From Ecdyonurus torrentis (Eukaryota; Arthropoda; Insecta; Ephemeroptera; Heptageniidae), in the NCBI GenBank assembly GCA_949318235.1, contig OX439127.1:6503034-6567033 (forward strand): 64,000 nucleotides of DNA, written 5' to 3'. Made by a program: the position numbers and the translations under genes. The notes under the pieces were generated by a model. The model saw only the letters and a program-made list of their open reading frames with translations, had not been told where the DNA came from and ran no database searches. Below, piece after piece: positions 33,277 to 47,100 of the stretch (its first letter is position 1; the number at the start of each line of letters is the position of its first letter).

Positions 33277-33861
33277 ACAATTAGTTACACGGTTTAAGTA
33301 TGTAAAATTTTATTGACTTGAATTCTATAGTACAAGTAAATTATTTCAATCCATAAAACGTCTAAAAATATAAAAAGGTAGTTGTCTACTTGATGTATGT
33401 GTAATTATTTTATACAATATAATTCTTATTCGAAATTCTCAAAAATTTTAATTTTTTGTTCTTGAATTACGCGTTCAACGAAATTTCTACTTTTTTGTCT
33501 CTAAAACGTCCAATAAAATTTATAAAAACTGTATTTTAATAAAACGTATCGATAGTGCCTTCGTTTCTACAAGAAATCAGTTCTTATATTTATTATTTGT
33601 AATAGTTTGCAAGAGTGTTTTATTTAAATGTGTTCTCTTTGAATCTTAGAACTGTAAAATACAATTTAAAAATGTATTTTTACATATATTTTTGTTTCTA
33701 CCGTTGCATTTTTCTAATCAAAATAAATTGTGCTCTCTTTATTTTAATTAATGTCTCTTTTATAAAAATCTGAAGAGTATAACTTACATGTTTTACATGT
33801 GTTTTTTAAATTATGCATGTATAGTTATTTATGCATTTTTATCACAATTTAGTAAATACTA

Positions 33862-33862
33862 T

Positions 33863-33955
<93 letters not shown>
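33862..33955. repeat. (TA)n expansion in monomer 1
   Basis: A TA run of roughly 90 bp. The same position in the other monomers has only about 14-18 bp of TA. Confidence 0.92.
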
Positions 33956-33958
<3 letters not shown>

Positions 33959-34853
33959 TAAAATACTTTTAAACTTCATTTGTTTGAACGAAAATAATTA
34001 TATAATTTACAATAATATTTATTAAATCTACTAAATCATATTATTGAACTTTTTCTAAAATGAGTATATTGTGAGGTAGTTTTACTGCCATAAAAAGCAA
34101 ACAAAAGGGTAAGCATTATTTTGCATAGAATTGCATTCAAACTTTACTCACTTCTTTTAAAAAGTAATTACGTCTATTACCATTATATAAACTAAATGTA
34201 TAAGAATCAAAAGGATATTAGTATTTATTGATTTGATTTTCTTATTAAAAGTATTCTAATATGTATAATGTTATAAAATTAGCTTTAGATATTTGTGGAT
34301 CATTTATATAAATACGTTTAAAAAAATTCAACTTCTAGTATGACTAAGTTCTTGACATTTTTTGAGGTTAAAAGAAATATTTGATACGTTCGTTCTACGT
34401 ATAAAATTTAAAATAACTTCTTATTACATAAATTAAGAACAGCGGTATATTTGAGCTTTAGTAGATTTGATGCAAAACTGCACACAATTAAAACTCTTAA
34501 TTGGACGTCCTACTTAATAATAGTTTTTAGTCTATGTTCAATATAACATACTTTTGACTGAATTTGAATTAAAAATCTGAACTTTTTATAATCAAATAAC
34601 CTGATTTATAAGAAGTTGTTTTTTTTTCTTCGGAATCTTTCACGAATTTATATGATACTACTGTAATTGATAGTGAATATGCTCTAAGAGAGTATTGTAT
34701 AATATTAAGAAGCATTATTTTGAAAAGAAATACTAACAAATGCGGCAAGATATAATTATTTGTGATATTTCTCTTTATACTTATTTTAAACGAACGCATG
34801 TATAATATCTACTTAAAAATTAAGTAACATTTAACTTCAAGTGCATGTAATTA

Positions 34854-35753
34854 CCCACACAGCACACAATGGGAAATATACATATACCTTATCTACCATA
34901 TACCAGATATATGCATATTCTTTTTAAACATATAATATATGTATTCATTTGGTATACTGCTATACGTATATTTTACATATGGAGAATAAATGTATATGAT
35001 ACGTATAGATTTGGTATACAATATTTTTAAAAAAGTTATTTACACATAAACTATTTGTATACGTTAACTAAACGTATACCTCCAAACCTGTAATAGATGG
35101 TTATTAAAAATCTAAAAACAGCGTATTTTAATAATCAAGTTTTTGAAACTTAGCTTAGCTAAAAAATTAGCTTCATTTTTTAATTCATCTTTGAATCAAA
35201 ATGGTTTTAAAAGTTCTAAATAAAAAACGTCTAAAGAAAACATAAAATGTAATTAGGACTGTTAATTATAAGTTTGGAGTGACTTTTAATAAAAATTATA
35301 TATAGTAATGTATAGAATCATAACTTTCTTATAAAATTGATACTTTATTTTGTATTGTTTTTATAATTGTAGAAGTTATTAGCTGTATGGGTTTACATAT
35401 AAAGAACTCACTACTGTCAGGTTCCCCAAATGAAAAGCTTAAATACCCAACTTGACATATTAAAATATAGCAATAGAAAAGTCCGCGGCAGTATTATAAG
35501 TGTTAAACAATAAGTAAGCCAGGGCAAGTAATTAGTGAATTGGGAACGTATCAGATTTGGAGTTAATACCACAGTAACTTGTATACAATTGCTATTTTCA
35601 TTTTTTTCATTTTTATACGCACGAAGTAGGACCTTTGAACGTTTCTCATACGATCATCATCCCTTTTACATACGTTATTATACATATAATTACCTTTGGT
35701 TTATGTATATAAAAAGCGTAATATGTATGATATTTCAATCTGTGCTGTGTGGG
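34854..35753. mobile_element. 900-bp TA-flanked DNA transposon in monomer 1
   Basis: Other monomers read GTAATTAACTGTAATTT at this point. Here the sequence is opened after GTAATTA. The insert starts CCCACACAGCACACAATGGG, ends TCTGTGCTGTGTGGG, and is followed by TAACTGTAATTT. The target duplication is therefore TA and the inverted ends are CCCACACAGCACA. The interior is full of ATATAC/GTATAT-type subterminal motifs. The 73-codon frame at its right end is not recognisable, so the element is non-autonomous. A TA duplication fits Tc1/mariner and some other superfamilies, but the end sequence does not let me choose. Confidence 0.93.
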
Positions 35754-36384
35754 TAACTGTAATTTTAAATCAATTTGCCAATGCAGTGCCAGTAGCTAAA
35801 ATTAAAAACAAAAATTTTCTTTGATTTTCATAAATGTATTAATAAAATGTTATTACAGGGTCTTATTATACATTACCAGTAATTAAAATAAAAAATAAAA
35901 TGTATTGCATTATTTAATACATATCTTTGTATACAAGTCTCATTTACGTATATTCTTATTTTGTTCTTTTTTTAGTATTAGATATTAGAATATATGTATT
36001 ACTTTATAATAATTTAACTAAGGTACATTCAAAAAGATTTGAATTAAAAGGATCCTTTGTTTGATTTATAGAACCATTCTTCTAAACTGCTCCAACTTTT
36101 TTGTTTACTAACTATAATTAACAATTAGTTACACGGTTTAAGTAAGTAAAATTTTATTGACTTAAATTATAGTAGAAGCAAATTATTACAATCTATAAAA
36201 CGTCTAAAAATAGAAAAAGTAGTTGTCTAATTGTTGTATGTGTATTTATTTTATATAATATAATTCTTATTCGAAATTCTAAAAAATTTCAATATTTTGT
36301 ACTTAAATTGCGTGTTCAACGAAATTTCTTCTTTTTTGTATTTAAAACGTCCAATAAAATTAATAAGTAAAGTATTTTAATAAA

Positions 36385-36612
36385 ATGTATTGTAATGGCC
36401 TTCTTTTCTACAAGAAATCAGTTCTTGTATTAATTATGTGTAATTGTTGGCAAGTGCTTGATTTAAATGTGTTTTCTTTGAATCTTAGAACAGTAACTTA
36501 CAATTTGAAAATGTATGGTTATATATATTTCTGTTTCTACAATTGCGATTTTGTTAACAAAATAAAATGTTCTCTCTTTATTTTTATTAATGTCTTTTCT
36601 ATAAAAATCTGA
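36385..36612 (+). other. Recurrent 75-codon frame of the macrosatellite (representative)
   Basis: The same-length frame recurs at 38611, 40672, 46048, 48110, 50145 and 52204. At 42735 it is interrupted by the hAT-like palindrome. It would encode a Phe/Ile/Cys-rich peptide with hydrophobic stretches, as expected from translating AT-rich DNA. Monomer 1 has a mutated start codon and an early TAG. Between copies, several changes alter residues, giving no sign of purifying selection. I list it so that it is not mistaken for a gene family. Confidence 0.6.
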
Positions 36613-37152
36613 AAAGTATAACTTACATGTTTTACATGTGTTTTTTACATTATGCATTTATAGATATTTGTGCATTTTTATCTTAAATTAGTAAATACTA
36701 TTATATAAATATATATATATAAACTTCTAAACTTCAAATACTTCTATAGTTCCTTTGTTTAAACGTAAATAATTATATCATTTACTAAATATTATCGTAA
36801 AAATATTACCGTGTTTTACGAATTAATTTGAAATATAGAAATATTAAACTTTTTTTCTGAAATAACTTCTCATTTCAAAGAATAAGTATAACAAATATAT
36901 TCGTTCAACTGATTTGTTATAACATTAGTTTAATATTTCGAAGTTTGCTTTACCAGATAAATGATACTTACTTTAAATAATACATTTTAAATCTACTAAA
37001 TGATATTATTGTATTTTATCTAAACAGAGGATATTTTGAGGTAGTTTTACTGCCATAAGAGCCACACAAAAGGGTATACAATAATTTGCATAGAATTGCA
37101 TTTAAACTTTAACCACTTCTTTTTACAAGTAATTACGTCTATTACCACTATA

Positions 37153-37316
37153 TTGACTAATAAAGGAACAACAGTTTTAAGGCCGACTATAAGTGATTTC
37201 GGTCACATCCGCTTCCTTTTCTCCTTACTACGCATGCGCAGTAAGTCGAAACGGAAGCGGATATGAACGAAATTGCTTATAGTCAGCTTCAAAACAGTTG
37301 TTCCTTTATCAGTCAA
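37153..37316. mobile_element. 164-bp TA-flanked MITE in monomer 2
   Basis: Empty site in other monomers: ATTACCATTATATAAACAAAC. Here TA is duplicated (37151-37152, 37317-37318) around a near-palindrome with ends TTGACTAATAAAGGAACAAC and the matching complement. The arms extend through ACTATAAG and CCGCTTCC to a small loop around CTTACTACGCATGCGCAGTAAG. It is less AT-rich than its host. Typical of Tc1/mariner-type MITEs. Confidence 0.93.
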
Positions 37317-40300
37317 TAAACAAACTGCAAAAGAATCAAAAGGATTCTGTTATCAATTGAATTGATTGTCTTATTAAATGATTCTAATATGTGGAATGTT
37401 GTTAAATTAACTTTACATATTTGTGGATCATTTATATAAATACATCTAAAAAATTCATCTTCTAGTAGGACTACTAAGTTCGTGACATTTTGCGGGGTTC
37501 AAAGATATATATTGATATGTTCGTTCTACGTATAATATTTAAAAAACCTTTTTATTTCATAAATAAAGAACAGCAGTATATTTGAGCTTTAGTAGGTTTC
37601 ATGTAAAACTGCACACATTTAAAACTCTTAATTGGACGTCTTACTTTATATAAGTTTTAAGTCTGTGGTCAATATAACATACTTCTGACTGAATTTGAAT
37701 TGAAAATCTGTGGTTTTTATGATCACATAACATGGTGTTTAAAAAGTTGTCTCTTTCTTCGAAATCTTTCAAGAATTAATATGACATTACTGTAATTGAT
37801 AGTTAATATGCTCTAAGAGAGTGTTTTATAATATTAAAAAGCATTATTTGTAAAGAAATACTAACAAATACTGCAATATATAATTATTTGTGATATTTCT
37901 ATTTAAACTTATTTTAAATGTACGCATGTATAATATCTACTTAAAAATTGAGTAACATTTAACTTAAAATGCATGTAATTAACTGTAATTTAAAATCAAT
38001 TTGCCAATACGCTGCCAGTAGCTTACATTAAAAACCAAAATTTTCTTTGATTTTCGTAAATGTAATAATAAAATATAATTACATATTCTTTTTGTACATT
38101 AACAGTAATTAAAAATAAAAAAATTAAATGTATTACATTATTTATTAAATATCTTTGTATACAAGTCTCATATTCGTATATTCTTATTTTGTTCTTTTTT
38201 TAGTCTTAGATATTAGAATATATGTATTACTTTATAATAATTTAACTAAGGTACATTCAAAAAGATTTGAATTCAAAGTATCCTTTGTTTGATTTATAGA
38301 ACCATTCTTCTAAACTGCTCCAACTTTTTTGTTTACTAACTAATTAACAATTAGTTACACGGTTTAAGTATGTAAAATTTTACTGACTTAAAATATAGTA
38401 CAAGCAAATGATTACAATCTATAAAACGTCTAAAAATAGAAAAAGTAGTTGTCTAATTGTTGTATGTGTATTTATTTTATATAATATAATTCTTATTCGA
38501 AATTCTCAAAAATTTCAATATTTTGTTCGTAAATTGCGTGTGCAACGAAACTTCTTCTTTTTTGTCTCTTAAACGTCCAATAAAATTTATAAGTAAAGTA
38601 TTTTTATAAAATGTATCGTAATTGCCTTCTTTTCTACAAGAAATCAGTTCTTATATTTATTATTTGTAATAGTTGGCAAGTGTTCTCTTTAAATGTGTTC
38701 TCTCTGAATCTTAGAACTGTAACTTTCAATTTAAAAATATATGGTTATATATATTTCTGTTTCTACAATTGCGAATTTGTTAGCAAAGTAATATGTTCTC
38801 TCTTTATTTTTATTAATGTCTTTTCTATAAAAATCTGAAAAGTATAACTTACATGTTTTACATGTGTTTTTTAAATTATGCATTTATAGATATTTGTGCA
38901 TTTTTATCTTAAATTAGTAAATACTATTATATAAATATATATATATAAACTTCTAAACTTCAAATACTTTTATGGTTCCTTTGTTTAAACGTAAATAATT
39001 ATATCATTTACTAAATATTATCGTAAAAATATTACCGTGTTTTACGAATTAATTTGAAATATAGAAATATTAAACTTTTTTTCTGAAATAACTTCTCATT
39101 TCAAAGAATAAGTATAACAAATATATTTGTTCAACTGATTTGTTATAACATTAGTTTAATATTTCGAAGTTTGCTTTACCAGATAAATGATACTTACTTT
39201 AAATAATAAATATTAAATCTACTAAATGATATTATTGTATTTTATCTAAACAGAGGATATTTTGAGGTAGTTTTACTGCCATAAGAGCCACACAAAAGGG
39301 TATACAATAATTTGCATAGAATTGCATTTAAACTTTAACCACTTCTTTTTACAAGTAATTACGTCTATTACCATTATATAAACAAACTGCATAAGAATCA
39401 AAAGGATTCTGTTATCAATTGAATTGGTTGTCTTATTAAATGATTCTAATATGTGGAATGTTGTTAAATTAACTTTACATATTTGTGGATCATTTATATA
39501 AATACATCTAAAAAATTCATCTTCTAGTAGGACTAATAAGTTCGTGACATTTTGCGGGGTTCAAAGATATATATTGATATGTTCGTTCTACGTATATTAT
39601 TTAAAAAACCTTTTTATTACATAAATAAAGAACACCAGTATATTTGAGCTTTAGTAGGTTTCATGTAAAACTGCACACATTTAAAACTCTTAATTGGACG
39701 TCTTACTTTATATAAGTTTTAAGTCTGTGGTCAATATAACATACTTCTGACTGAATTTGAATTGAAAATCTGTGGTTTTTATGATCACATAACATGGTGT
39801 TTAAAAAGTTGTCTCTTTCTTCGAAATCTTTCAAGAATTAATATGACATTACTGTAATTGATAGTTAATATGCTCTAACAGAGTGTTTTATAATATTAAA
39901 AAGCATTATTTGTAAAGAAATACTAACAAATACTGCAATATATAATTATTTGTGATATTTCTATTTAAACTTATTTTAAATGTACGCATGTATAATATCT
40001 ACTTAAAAATTGAGTAATATTTAATTTAAAATGCATGTAATTAACTGTTATTTAAAATCAATTTGCCAATACGCTAACAGTAGCTTACATTAAAAACCAA
40101 AATTTTCTTTGATTTTCGTAAATGTAATAATAAAATATAATTACAATTTCTTTTTGTACATTAACAGTAATTAAAAATAAAAAATTAAATGTATTGCATT
40201 ATTTATTAAATATCTTTGTATACAAGTCTCATATTCGTATATTCTTATTTTGTTCTTTTTTTAGTCTTAGATATTAGAATATATGTATTACTTTATAATA

Positions 40301-42872
40301 ATTTAACTAAGGTACATTCAAAAAGATTTGAATTCAAAGTATCCTTTGTTTGATTTACAGAACCATTCTTCTAAACTGCTCCAACTTTTTTGTTTACTAA
40401 CTAATTAACAATTAGTTACACGGTTTAAGTATGTAAAATTTTACTTACTTAAATTATAGTACAAGCAAATGATTACAATCTATAAAACGTCTAAAAATAG
40501 AAAAAGTAGTTGTCTAATTGTTGTATGTGTATTTATTTTATATAATATAATTCTTATTCGAAATTCTCAAAAATTTCAATATTTTGTTCGTAAATTGCTT
40601 GTTCAACGAAACTTTTTCTTTTTTGTCTCTAAAACGTCTAATAAAATTTATAAGTAAAGTATTTTTATAAAATGTATCGTAATTGCCTTATTTTCTACAA
40701 GAAATCAGTTCTTATATTTATTATTTGTAATAGTTGTCAAGTGTTCCCTTTAAATGTGTTCTCTCTGAATCTTAGAACTGTAACTTTCAATTTAAATATA
40801 TATGGTTATATATATTTCTGTTTCTACAATTGCGATTTTGTTAACAAAATAATATGTTCTCTCTTTATTTTTATTAATGTCTTTTCTATAAAAATCTGAA
40901 AAGTATATCTTACATGTTTTACATGTGTTTTTTACATTATGCATTAATAGATATTTGTGCATTTTTATCTTAAATTAGTAAATACAATTATATAAATATA
41001 TATATATAAACTTCTAAACTTCAAATACTTTTATGGTTCCTTTGTTTAAACGTAAATAATTTTATCATTTACTAAATATTATCGTAAAAATATTACCGTG
41101 TTTTACGAATTAATTTGAAATATAGAAATATTAAACTTTTTTTCTGAAATAACTTCTCATTTCAAAGAATAAGTATAACAAATATATTTGTTCAACTGAT
41201 TTGTTAAAACATTAGTTTAATATTTCGAAGTTTGCTTTACCAGATAAATGATACTTACTTTAAATAATAAATATTAAATCTACTAAATGATATTATTGTA
41301 TTTTATCTAAACAGAGGATATTTTGAGGTAGTTTTACTGCCATAAGAGCCACACAAAAGGGTATACAATAATTTGCATAGAATTGCATTTAAACTTTAAC
41401 CACTTCTTTTTACAAGTAATTACGTCTATTACCATTATATAAACAAACTGCATAAGAATCAAAAGGATTCTGTTATCAATTGAATTGATTGTCTTATTAA
41501 ATGATTCTAATATGTGGAATGTTGTTAAATTAACTTTACATATTTGTGGATCATTTATATAAATACATCTAAAAAATTCATCTTCTAGTAGGACTACTAA
41601 GTTCGTGACATTTTGCGGGGTTCAAAGATATATATTGATATGTTCGTTCTACGTATAATATTTAAAAAACCTTTTTATTACATAAATAAAGAACACCAGT
41701 ATATTTGAGCTTTAGTAGGTTTCATGTAAAACTGCACACATTTAAAACTCTTAATTGGACGTCTTACTTTATATAAGTTTTAAGTCTGTGGTCAATATAA
41801 CATACTTCTGACTGAATTTGAATTGAAAATCTGTGGTTTTTATGATCACATAACATGGTGTTTAAAAAGTTGTCTCTTTCTTCGAAATCTTTCAAGAATT
41901 AATATGACATTACTGTAATTGATAGTTAATATGCTCTAAGAGAGTGTTTTATAATATTAAAAAGCATTATTTGTAAAGAAATACTAACAAATACTGCAAT
42001 ATATAATTATTTGTGATATTTCTATTTAAACTTATTTTAAATGTACGCATGTATAATATCTACTTAAAAATTGAGTAACATTTAACTTAAAATGCATGTA
42101 ATTAACTGTAATTTAAAATCAATTTGCCAATACGCTGCCAGTAGCTTACATTAAAATCCAAAATTTTCTTTGATTTTCGTAAATAAAATAATAAAATATA
42201 ATAACAATTTCTTTATGTACATTAAAAATAATTAAAAATAAAAAAATTAAATGTATTACATTATTTATTAAATATCTTTGTATACAAGTCTCATATTCGT
42301 ATATTCTTATTTTGTTCTTTTTTTAGTCTTAGATATTAGAATATATGTATTACTTTATAATAATTTAACTAAGGTACATTCAAAAAGATTTGAATTCAAA
42401 GTATCCTTTGTTTGATTTATAGAACCATTCTTCTAAACTGCTCCAACTTTTTTTGTTTACTAACTAATTAACAATTAGTTACACGGTTTAAGTATGTAAA
42501 ATTTTACTGACTTAAATTATAGTACAAGCAAATGATTACAATCTATAAAACGTCTAAAAATAGAAAAAGTAGTTGTCTAATTGTTGTATGTGTATTTATT
42601 TTATATAATATAATTCTTATTCGAAATTCTCAAAAATTTCAATATTTTGTTCGTAAATTGCGTGTGCAACGAAACTTCTTCTTTTTTGTCTCTAAAACGT
42701 CCAATAAAATTTATAAGTAAAGTATTTTTATAAAATGTATCGTAATTGCCTTATTTTCTACAAGAAATCAGTTCTTATATTTATTATTTGTAATAGTTGG
42801 CAAGTGTTCCCTTTAAATGTGTTCTCTCTGAATCTTAGAACTGTAACTTTTAATTTAAAAATATATGGTTAT

Positions 42873-44110
42873 CAGTGGCGTTCGGTGCCTATTTTTAGAA
42901 TTCAAATGATTATAGCGCCGAATTTTAACGATCGATTTTTTAGAAATTTTGGAATTTTGTAGTCAGAAAGTCAAAATTATGAACACTATTTTTTATTTTT
43001 TTGTAATTGGAAGTTAAAGGTCCCAAAGGGCCCCTTAAATAGAAAAATTGAGGTAATTTTTTACTCTTCTGATCAGAAAGGACACTGAAAATTAAAAAAT
43101 CGAATAAGAACTAAATTTCAGGATAAAAGAGTTTTGATTAAAGCGCAAAACCGCAAAATTGGTCTTGATTTGTTATGTGGGTCTAATTAGGGACACTTCG
43201 AAGTCAAAATATTTTTAAATTGAAACAAAAATTAAAAATTCAGCTAGAAAAACGAAAACTATAAATTTTGTATTTTTTGGGGTGTCAATTTCAAAAATCA
43301 CATTTTGGGCTTCCCAATTCTCCCCAAAAGGGCCCAAAGGGGCCCTATTTTTTTCAAAAAGCAAGATATCAAAAATCTAACTGCAGAAATCGATTTGTAA
43401 TGGCCAAAAACATAGGAATCAATATATTACACACCAAAATCGGCAAAACTCTTAAAAAAATATTTTTGGGGCCTTCCTCAGGTCATGCACATTGCATGAC
43501 CTGAGGAGGGCCCCAAAAATAAAAAATTGAGAGTTTTGCCGATTTTGGTGTGTAATATATTGATTCCTATGTTTTTGGCCATTACAAATCGATTTCTGCA
43601 GTTAGATTTTTGATATCTTGCTTTTTGAAAAAAATAGGGCCCCTTTGGGCCCTTTTGGGGAGACGTGGGAAGCCCAAAATGTGATTTTTGAAATTGACAC
43701 CCCAAAAAATACAAAATTTATAGTTTTCGTTTTTCTAGCTGAATTTTTAATTTTTGTTTCAATTTAAAAATATTTTGACTTTGAAGTGTCCCTAATTAGA
43801 CCCACATAACAAATCAAGACCAATTTTGGGGTTTTGCGCTTTAATCAAAACTCTTTTATCCTGAAATTTAGTTATTTTTAGATTTTTTAATTATCAGTGT
43901 CCTTTCTGATCAGAAGAGTAAAAAATTAACTCAATTTTTCTGTTTAAGGGGCCCTTTGGGACCTTTAACTTCAAAATAAAAAAAAAATAAAAAATAGTGT
44001 TCATAATTTTGACTTTCTGACTACAAAATTCCAAAATTTCTAAAAAATCTATCGATAAAATTCGGCGCTATAATCATTTGAATTCTAAAAATAGGCACCG
44101 AACGCCACTG
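42873..44110. mobile_element. 1,238-bp full-length palindromic hAT-like element in monomer 5
   Basis: Ends are CAGTGGCGTTCGGTGCC and its exact complement. The flanks are ATGGTTAT twice (42865-42872 and 44111-44118), while empty monomers have a single ATGGTTAT. The element is inverted along its whole length around a 5-base loop near 43491 (GGTCATGC-ACATT-GCATGACC), giving arms of about 617 bp with few mismatches. Two mirror-image 78-codon frames (43268-43504 plus, 43478-43714 minus) are a by-product of the symmetry. CAG-type ends plus an 8-bp duplication indicate hAT. The complete palindrome means it could fold into one hairpin. Confidence 0.95.
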
Positions 44111-47100
44111 ATGGTTATATATATTTCTGTTTCTACAATTGCGAATTTGTTAGCAAAGTAATATGTTCTCTCTTTATTTTTATTAATGTCTTTTCTATAA
44201 AAATCTGAAAAGTATAACTTACATGTTTTACATGTGTTTTTTACATTATGCATTTATAGATATTTGTGCATTTTTATCTTAAATTAGTAAATACTATTAT
44301 ATAAATATATATATATAAACTTCTAAACTTCAAATACTTTTATGGTTCCTTTGTTTAAACGTAAATATTTTTTTTATCATTTACTAAATATTATCGTAAA
44401 AATATTACCGTGTTTTACGAATTAATTTGAAATGTAGAAATATTAAACTTTTTTTCTGAAGTAACTTCTCATTTCAAATAATAAGTATAACAAATATATT
44501 TGTTCAACTGCTTTGTTATAACATTAGTTTAATATTTCGAAGTTTGCTTTACCAGATAAATGATACTTACTTTAAATAATAAATATTAAATCTACTAAAT
44601 GATATTATTGTATTTTATCTAAACAGAGGATATTTTGAGGTAGTTTTACTGCCATAAGAGCCACACAAAAGGGTATACAATAATTTGCATAGAATTGCAT
44701 TTAAACTTTAACCACTTCTTTTTACAAGTAATTACGTCTATTACCATTATATAAACAAACTGCATAAGAATCAAAAGGATTCTGTTATCAATTGAATTGA
44801 TTGTCTTATTAAATGATTCTAATATGTGGAATGTTGTTAAATTAACTTTACATATTTGTGGATCATTTATATAAATACATCTAAAAAATTCATCTTCTAG
44901 TAGGACTACTAAGTTCGTGACATTTTGCGGGGTTCAAAGATATATATTGATATGTTCGTTCTACGTATAATATTTAAAAAAACCTTTTTATTACATAAAT
45001 AAAGAACACCAGTATATTTGAGCTTTAGTAGGTTTCATGTAAAACTGCACACAATTAAAACTCTTAATTGGACGTCTTACTTTATATAAGTTTTAAGTCT
45101 GTGGTCAATATAACATACTTCTGACTGAATTTGAATTGAAAATCTGTGGTTTTTATGATCACATAACATGGTGTTTAAAAAGTTGTCTCTTTCTTCGAAA
45201 TCTTTCAAGAATTAATATGACATTACTGTAATTGATAGTTAATATGCTCTAAGAGAGTGTTTTATAATATTAAAAAGCATTATTTGTAAAGAAATACTAA
45301 CAAATACTGCAATATATAATTATTTGTGATATTTCTATTTAAACTTATTTTAAATGTACGCATGTATAATATCTACTTAAAAATTGAGTAACATTTAACT
45401 TAAAATGCATGTAATTAACTGTAATTTAAAATCAATTTGCCAATACGCTGCCAGTAGCTTACATTAAAAACCAAAATTTTCTTTGATTTTCGTTAATGTA
45501 ATAATTAAAAAAATATAATTACATTTTCTTTTTGTACATTAACAGTAATTAAAAATAAAAAATTAAATGTATTGCATTATTTATTAAATATCTTTGTATA
45601 CAAGTCTCATATTCGTATATTCTTATTTTGTTCTTTTTTTTAGTATTAGATATTAGAATATATGTATTACTTTATAATAATTTAACTAAGGTACATTCAA
45701 AAAGATTTGAATTCAAAGTATCCTTTGTTTGATTTATAAAACCATTCTTCTAAACTGCTCCAACTTTTTTGTTTACTAACTAATTAACAATTAGTTACAC
45801 GGTTTAAGTATGTAAAATTTTACTTACTTAAATTATAGTACAAGCAAATGATTACAATCTATAAAACGTCTAAAAATAGAAAAAGTAGTTGTCTAATTGT
45901 TGTATGTGTATTTATTTTATATAATATAATTCTTATTCAAAATTCTCAAAAATTTCAATATTTTGTTTGAAAATTGCGTGTGCAACGAAACTTCTTTTTT
46001 GTCTCTAAAACGTCCAATAAAATTTATAAGTAAAGTATTTTTATAAAATGTATCGTAATTGCCTTCTTTTCTACAAGAAATCAGTTCTTATATTTATTAT
46101 TTGTAATAGTTGGCAAGTGTTCCCTTTAAATGTGTTCTCTCTGAATCTTAGAACTGTAACTTTCAATTTAAAAATATATGGTTATATATATTTCTGTTTC
46201 TACAATTGCGATTTTGTTAGCAAAGTAATATGTTCTCTCTTTATTTTTATTAATGTCTTTTCTATAAAAATCTGAAAAGTATAACTTACATGTTTTACAT
46301 GTGTTTTTTACATTATGCATTTATAGATATTTGTGCATTTTTATCTTAAATTAGTAAATACTATTATATAAATATATATATATAAACTTCTAAACTTCAA
46401 ATACTTTTATGGTTCCTTTGTTTAAACGTAAATAATTATATCATTTACTAAATATTATCGTAAAAATATTACCGTGTTTTACGAATTAATTTGAAATATA
46501 GAAATATTAAACTTTTTTTCTGAAGTAACTTCTCATTTCAAATAATAAGTATAACAAATATATTTGTTAAACCGATTTGTTATAACATTAGTTTAATATT
46601 TCGAAGTTTGCTTTACCAGATAAATGATACTTACTTTAAATAATAAATATTAAATCTACTAAATGATATTATTTATTTTATCTAAACAGAGGATATTTTG
46701 AGGTAGTTTTACTGCCATAAGAGCCACACAAAAGGGTATACAATAATTTGCATAGAATTGCATTTAAACTTTAACCACTTCTTTTTACAAGTAATTACGT
46801 CTATTACCATTATATAAACAAACTGCATAAGAATCAAAAGGATTCTGTTATCAATTGAATTGATTGTCTTATTAAATGATTCTAATATGTGGAATGTTGT
46901 TAAATTAACTTTACATATTTGTGGATCATTTATATAAATACATCTAAAAAATTCATCTTCTAGTAGGACTACTAAGTTCGTGACATTTTGCGGGGTTCAA
47001 AGATATATATTGATATGTTCGTTCTACGTATAATATTTAAAAAACCTTTTTATTACATAAATAAAGAACACCAGTATATTTGAGCTTTAGTAGGTTTCAT

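Larger units (their letters stand above)
33277..36120 (+). repeat. Macrosatellite monomer 1 (diverged edge copy)
   Basis: Many substitutions relative to copies 2-9, a greatly expanded (TA)n, a 900-bp transposon insertion, and no ~190-bp inverted-repeat block between TTTAC (about 34010) and ATTAAATCT. That block is present in copies 2-8 and just begins before the break in copy 9. The monomer-1 state probably predates the amplification. Confidence 0.85.

Noticed and set aside
43268..43714. Two similar 78-residue proteins on opposite strands
   Set aside because: Mirror images produced by the full-length palindrome of a hAT-like element.
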